Shown piece after piece: positions 59,048 to 64,000 of a DNA stretch of 64,000 bases (position 1 is its first letter; every line of letters starts with the position of its first letter). A program made the position numbers and the translations under genes. The notes beneath the pieces are model-generated. The model was not told the origin of the DNA. It worked only from the letters and a program-made list of their open reading frames with translations, and did not search any database. Location of the stretch: positions 2,864,919 to 2,928,918 of the forward strand of contig JAAOOA010000066.1 of the NCBI GenBank assembly GCA_012861695.1, given 5' to 3'. The DNA is from Trematomus loennbergii. Lineage: Eukaryota > Chordata > Actinopteri > Perciformes > Nototheniidae.

Positions 59048-59665
59048 CTGTTTATAGCCTATGAAAAAAACTATTAGAAAACGAAGGCTAAAGCTAATGT
59101 TAGCAGATAGTGACAATGTATGCTAGTTAGCTAGCTCAACGATTCCTTAAATAATATTGCGACAGAAACATTTTTCTGTTCACATCACGCTCTGCCGCTC
59201 CAACAGGGAGCTCTGCTCTGAACACCCGAACGGTAAGGCGATATGGTCCGTTATTATTGTGCATCCATGGGTAGAGGTAAAACTCATGTAGTACTGAACA
59301 CGTCACATCACATGAACGTGCCCGGCGGCGCGGTCCCGTGGGTTAGATGCACGTTCATAATGCAGAGGAAATAACTCTCAGAATAACGTTATTGGCACAT
59401 TTTTACAACTTGAGGAACGAATGTTTTTAATAAGGGCTATACAAGTGTTCATACTGGGTAGTTTATTTAGTTTAAAAAAAATTATCCAACGATTTACAGA
59501 CCACTCTTTCCCCATGTAAGTCAATGGGAAAAAGTGTTTCCGGGCCTGGCAACCAAACGGAAGTGTAGTACCGAAGTTTGGCCACCACGAATATTTTCAT
59601 CTGAGTCCAGCGCACTTCCTGGGGGCTTGATTAGACGCCGCGGCAGACAGGGAGAATGAATAAAC

Positions 59666-59911
59666 ATGGATACAAATCAAAGAAAACGAAAGGAAAAAGG
59701 TGGGGCCGAGAAGGCAAGAGAAAAAAAGGTGAAGTCACTCGCAGGTGAAGCATATAAATGTCGCAAATTGACAGACCTTTTTGGCAGCAGTGCTGCTACA
59801 AGCACTATCATCAGCAGCTTAGAACAAGTGCAAGATGATGAAGAGAATGATGAGGGCGCGAGTTCAGATATACAGCCAGCCTCCTGCGTTCATGATGTGG
59901 GACAGAGTTGA
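59666..59911 (+). pseudogene. hAT transposase N-terminal fragment (TTF/ZMYM1-like)
   Basis: The open frame starts MDTNQRKRKEKGGAEKAREK and continues AYKCRKLTDLFGSS, then an acidic stretch DDEENDEG. This Lys/Arg-rich start and KCRKLTDLF motif are seen at the N terminus of TTF-type hAT transposases and the ZMYM1-like proteins derived from them. It stops after 81 codons; no zinc-finger or core domain follows. The decayed middle part at 47575-48775 may be from the same family. Confidence 0.6.
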
Positions 59912-60599
59912 GCTGGTGGAAGAACCAGCTCAACTGGCACATACAACTGCAGGGCAAGAGCAAGAGGTGGGTGAGAATTATCCTTTGAACTCAGTGGCGT
60001 TTTCTCCTGGAGGCCAAGCTTTTTTTTTTGGATTGTAGTTATAATTTTAATAAATGAATAAAAACACTTCGTTTAGTTTCGGTAATTATTCTGTATTGTG
60101 TGTTGCTGCCGGCCCATCTCTCCCCCATTCTCATTGAGTATTTTACAAAGAGTGAAACAGCGCCGCTCTAGATGTTATGGTGAAACAATAGATTGCACTC
60201 TCTGTTGCGAGAGGAGGCTAGCCGAAATTGGCTTCCCTTGAAAAAATTGAGGATTGACCAATCAGATGAGGCTCACGTCATGCCCCTGCCAACCTGTGAT
60301 TGGTCAGGGCCATGCTAAGGCCAATCCAGAGGCGGCTGGCTTCCCTTGCCTCAACTTCAGTTCGTACTGTAACTGTCATCACCGCCCTTATAAAGTAGCA
60401 AGCAACTGAAGCAAGTGCAATTATGGAGGTTTCATCAAAAATAATTTGACTAAACTTCCGCTATAGCAGCAACTAAAAATTAAATCTGATGACAGGCCAA
60501 TGCCCAAACTGGAGCTGTGTACAGAGAGAAAAAAAGGAGCGAATCGGACGTAAAACTTTAAATAATAAACAGTGGATTTCTAACATTTGACATTTCATG

Positions 60600-60652
60600 T
60601 GGCCGGACTGGGTCAGTTTCCAGGCTGAATTTTAGTCCCAGTCCGCCCCTGC
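60600..60652. mobile_element. hAT end fragment, 'CAGTCCGCCCCTG'
   Basis: ggccggactgggtcag at 60601 and cccagtccgcccctg ending at 60652 are the two ends of the family at 51666-51866, brought to within about 50 bp of each other. No target duplication is evident. Confidence 0.45.
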
Positions 60653-61267
60653 ATCTCAGCAACCTCCACCTGCTCACCCCATGTTTTCTTCTCCTCTCCT
60701 GTTTTTTCCATATGCGTTTCACTATCCATATCTTCCTCCTGTGTTTTACTGACTTCACCTGTCTCTACATTTTCTTTTGCCAAATCACCTTGTGGTTCAT
60801 TGATTATCTCAGGTTTTTTTTAATGTTTTGTTCACCATTTTTTTTTTTTTTTTTAATCTTTTTCTCTCCCATCCTCCTTTTCTTCTACTTCACACAAAAC
60901 CACCACCTCCCTTTCCTGAACATAATCACTATCACCCACACCCTGTTCAACAACACCGCACGGACACAGCAGCAGCACCGCTCCGCGTGCGAGGCATCAC
61001 ACCGCGCGCCACCGCCGGCTGCTCAGGAGCAGCGTTGCTGTCAGCAGCAGCGGCCGCTCCGGAGGGGGTCCCCCCACCACCGCAGCGGCCGCGTATATAT
61101 ATTTATATATATATATTTATATATATATATTTGCACGGACACACCGGGCAAAATAAATCACTCTGATTGGCTGTTCAGCTTAGCGAATCAGTGCATGAGA
61201 AGCGAAACGGAAGTGAGGGACCCAAACAAACGATTAAGAAGGCAAATCTGAGATTTCATTTAACTCC
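60653..61267. other. Non-coding: poly-T, GC-rich block, TA array
   Basis: A T-run lies at 60838-60855, a CpG-rich block (about 60955-61092) with cagcagcag-type repeats, and an alternating ta/ttta array at 61093-61130. Open frames across it (Phe-rich, Pro/Gln-rich, Ile/Tyr-rich) follow base composition and are not accepted as genes. Confidence 0.5.
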
Positions 61268-61391
61268 AGAGGCCTGTACTATCCAGTTCAACATATCCTG
61301 GATATGTTTGAGTTACCCGGTTTACCTAATCCAAAACAAACGCGCTCTCGCTAAACTGTCCTACGACGCCGGTTATCAACTCGTTAACTTA

Positions 61392-62748
61392 CAGTTTTTC
61401 TCGATTGCTAACACACTAAAATTATACATAAAGCACAATTATTTTAACTGACACTCAAAGAGCAAAACATCAGCTCAAATCTCTAAAACTCTAAACACGT
61501 TTCAGCTTTTCACACAATTTGCAAATCAACATGGCACTTTTTGGAAACCACTGCACACGTTTCTCCACGTAAAACACAGGAATCTGACATAAAGTCACGT
61601 GTTAGCAGGTTTAAAACACAGATATTCAAAATGCCTCACACATGGACCAATGATCAAGAAACACGTTCCACCTGACCAAACACCTGATAGCATAATTGTT
61701 GGCTCATCAATCAGGATGTTAGCACTATAAAAAGACCACAGGTGAGTACTTTCTTACAGCAACAATGGAAGCCAACATGGAAGCAAGAGCAAGAGGAAGA
61801 GGAAGAGCTGGGCTGAGAGTGAGAGGAGGAAGAATGAGAGGTAGAGGTAGAGCTGGAGGGAGAGGACGTGGACAAAGAAGAATACTCTCTAATGAAATGA
61901 AATGTTATCAACCACGGTTTGAGGATGAGAGAGGCTGGACAGAGGGTTCAGCCTAATCTAAGCCGATGTACTGTTGCCTCTGTAATCCGGACACTTAAAC
62001 TTGAAAACAGGTTAGTTACCTGTTTTTAGCTCTGCATAATTCATGATATATCAGTGGGTGCTTATATCTGTTGTGTGAAACGTATTTACTTCATTACCGT
62101 AATTGAATTGTTGGCATGTTGCATACTATAACTGTACAAAAATCCTGCACAATTTACTGTGGTAAACTTACTTTTATGCAACACAGACATTGACCAACCA
62201 CTATATCTTTGTTGTTTATCTGAAGGACTGAGAAACAAAGAGGTGCAGGTGGAAGGTTAAGGATTTTCAATGAGGCACAGGAAGCAGCAGTTACAAACTG
62301 GGTTTTAGCAAACAACGCATCACACTTAGAGAGATCCGAAGCATAGTAACCATGTGCTGAGATGCATGTTGCATAATGTTATTTTTTAATAAAATGTGAT
62401 TTTTCATTTGTATTTCTTCATTTACTGTATTTCTGTATAAGCAAGCAATCTTTCTCTGCAGAAACCTCTGTGTACAGAGCATAGCCCATAACAGATGAAA
62501 ATGCTTTAGATTATGCCCAGCAGTGTGTAGTTGGGTGGTCAAACAATCTAGTATTATGAATTAAGTGTGTTATATTGGTGCAAAGGTTTGCATTTGGTAA
62601 GTGTTTATGTAGTTTTGAGTGCAGTTCTTCACTTAGCAGGAGAAATTAGGTGTTTGCACTTTGGGTGTGGTTTTGTGAATTGTGTTTAGTGTACTGAGAA
62701 ACTGAGCAATTAAAAAAAAAAAAGTGTGTTAGCAATCGAGAAAAACTG
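61392..62748. mobile_element. Tc1/mariner-like element, TA target, 25-bp inverted ends
   Basis: It starts cagtttttctcgattgctaa and ends with the exact inverse (ttagcaatcgagaaaaactg), continuing as cacac / gtgtg inside. TA lies on both sides (61390-61391 and 62749-62750). The 1357-bp interior carries a transposase relic (61765-62345). Most of the catalytic domain is missing. Confidence 0.82.
61765..62345 (+). pseudogene. Transposase N-terminal relic (Tc1/mariner-like), with short intron
   Basis: It starts MEANMEARARGRGRAGLRVR, an Arg/Gly-rich head. After a frame break at about 61905 the next frame gives NHGLRMREAGQRVQPNLSRC and TVASVIRTLKLENR, a helix-turn-helix DNA-binding region. A GT...AG interval of about 216 bp (62010-62225, gttagt...ctgaag) looks like an intron, then TEKQRGAGGRLRIFNEAQEA and WVLANNA, before another 1-base loss at about 62320. 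The DDE/D catalytic part is absent. Confidence 0.68.
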
Positions 62749-63448
62749 TAAACCAGCTTTGCCCTATCTAGTTAGGTGCACGTTCACATGGACAAGGTAC
62801 TGACAGCGCATCGCGTCATACTTCCTGAATGAAAAGTCAACTATAATATTAGACAAATATGAAGACGTTAAACTTTAAACATCCATGACTTAAACACTTT
62901 ATCCAGGATAAAAGCCACATAGCTGCACCTGCAAGGTGAATACAGCTGGTCAAAGAAAAAGTGTTTGAATGCGTACATTAACAGGTTTATGATATCACTG
63001 CCCCGTCTAAGACACGAGTGGATCTGACTTTAATTACATTTGACTCGAGTGTTTCGTCAACTTAATGTGTTGCTTAAATAATACTTCTGCATACAGTATG
63101 TGACACTGTAAGTGTTGCACGGCCAGATACGGCTCAAGAAGCTGACTCAAATAAGGAAATATATGATACATTATGATGTGATATGATTTGATATGAATGA
63201 TAATAGGACACATCGACGTCTGCACTCACAGTGCGGCGGACTGTAGGCTACGTAATGTTACTTTGATCCGGTTACTTATGTTGTGGCAGATATTTAATTA
63301 AGCTTTCTTAACGCTAATGTTATATTAGTCAGATTGCTCTGAAGATGGGAGGTGATATTCTATTCATTTTCACATTCACACAGTCAGTTGATTTTTGCCG
63401 GCCGTCTTTCCTGCAACGGCGGTCTAAACTGTATTTCCTTTCTCCTGC

Positions 63449-64000
63449 AGTGGCGAGCCGTCAGGGCCCTCTAGGCCCTCTGTGAGGGCCTAAGATATTT
63501 TAAAAAATAATATTGAAAAAATGAAAAAAAAAAAATGAAAAAAAAAAAATGTTTGTTACATTTTTCATTAGTTTTACCAAAAATAACTTGATTTAATTGT
63601 ATTTAAAATAACATTCCAAAGAAATAAATCCTTTGAATCGGCCTGTTCAGTTTCTGTTGGAATGTGAAGGGTTAAATGCCGTCTCTGCGGCGGGAGAGCT
63701 TGTTGGTCCCTCTGTACATTCACAGAGGGCCAGCTATAGTACTCAATGAGATAATGTCAAATGACAGTACAATTGACCAATCATATCTTCCCTCTAAATG
63801 GGTGGGCTTTATTTTCGCGGACTTTATGACAAGTTCCGCCCGCTGTGGGGTTTATAGAGTGGCGAAGTCCCTCCCCTTCCGGTGGACCTCCATGGGACCT
63901 TATTTCGGAAACATTATGTATTGAAGTCAATGGAGAGAGAAAGATTATCTTTCGATCCCGTTTGAATGTGCCACGAATTACACATATGATGTGTTGTCAA
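63449..64000. mobile_element. hAT-type element, left end; runs off the window
   Basis: The left terminus is cagtggcgagccgtcagggc, with the internal palindrome ggccctctaggccctctgtg. Poly-A tracts lie at 63519-63549. The right end is beyond 64000. An 82-codon frame (63676-63924) is not recognised and may be chance. Confidence 0.55.

Larger units (their letters stand above)
61268..63448. mobile_element. Second copy of the 36128-37232 element, inverted, interrupted
   Basis: The left end gaggcctgtactatccag corresponds to the right end of the first copy. From 62752 to about 63430 the sequence follows the first copy in reverse (for example catccatgacttaaacactt, cacatagctgcacctgcaag, cttaacgctaatgtta). 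The far terminus is replaced by the hAT element starting at 63449. The Tc1/mariner-like element at 61392-62748 is inserted in it. Confidence 0.75.

Noticed and set aside
60712..61251. A 179-codon plus-strand frame
   Set aside because: It is built from a poly-T tract, a CAG-rich block and a TA array; composition alone explains it.
63676..63924. An 82-codon plus-strand frame near the window end
   Set aside because: It falls inside a truncated hAT-type element; not recognised and likely chance.

Overview
This window looks like teleost fish DNA. It holds a classical multi-exon calpain gene with GT-AG introns and two exons of a second host-like gene. The rest is a dense mix of fish-type repeats: L2 and other jockey-type LINEs, a V-SINE, a BEL/Pao LTR element, hAT and TTAA-flanked DNA transposons, and long simple repeats. 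There is no sign of bacterial or viral genome organisation, and no CRISPR array or rRNA gene.

Region 1-3059 starts with a broken tail of an upstream calpain paralogue (two exons, 519-806), followed by a 175-bp CA microsatellite. Region 3060-31707 (+) is one calpain gene. I could place 21 coding exons by splice sites and protein pattern. Joined, they total 2096 nt, one base short of a 698-residue protein, which is the usual size for a classical calpain: protease core, C2-like domain and penta-EF-hand domain. One base is missing in exon 5, creating an in-frame TAG. Exon 7, which carries the active-site Asn, has a compensated -1/+1 shift that scrambles the residues after it. The gene is therefore either a recent pseudogene or the assembly carries indel errors; the sequence alone cannot decide. 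Its introns are full of insertions: a 3.3-kb fold-back with a solo-LTR-like insert in intron 1; an L2 LINE, TTAA elements, a 50-bp hAT remnant and a jockey-type LINE in intron 5; and hAT elements in introns 8 and 10.

Region 31708-40192 is intergenic, with TTAA and other inverted-repeat DNA elements, a LINE 3' end, a V-SINE and a perfect 48-bp inverted repeat that holds a duplicated segment. Region 40193-47240 is a TTAA-flanked element split by a 6.06-kb BEL/Pao retrotransposon (40255-46312). That retrotransposon has near-identical LTRs and a 5-bp target duplication, but internal deletions removed the end of the reverse transcriptase region and almost all of the integrase.

Region 47241-64000 holds a decayed TTF-type hAT transposase, a minisatellite grown out of LINE sequence, two minus-strand exons of a SAMD3-like or uncharacterised fish gene (50326-51354), several hAT copies with clean 8-bp target duplications, a 0.5-kb tandem duplication, an aggregate of 'GTACTTCTACTTTTACT' repeats, and a Tc1/mariner-like element nested inside a second copy of the 36128-37232 element. 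Apart from the calpain gene and the two minus-strand exons, I see no convincing host coding sequence.
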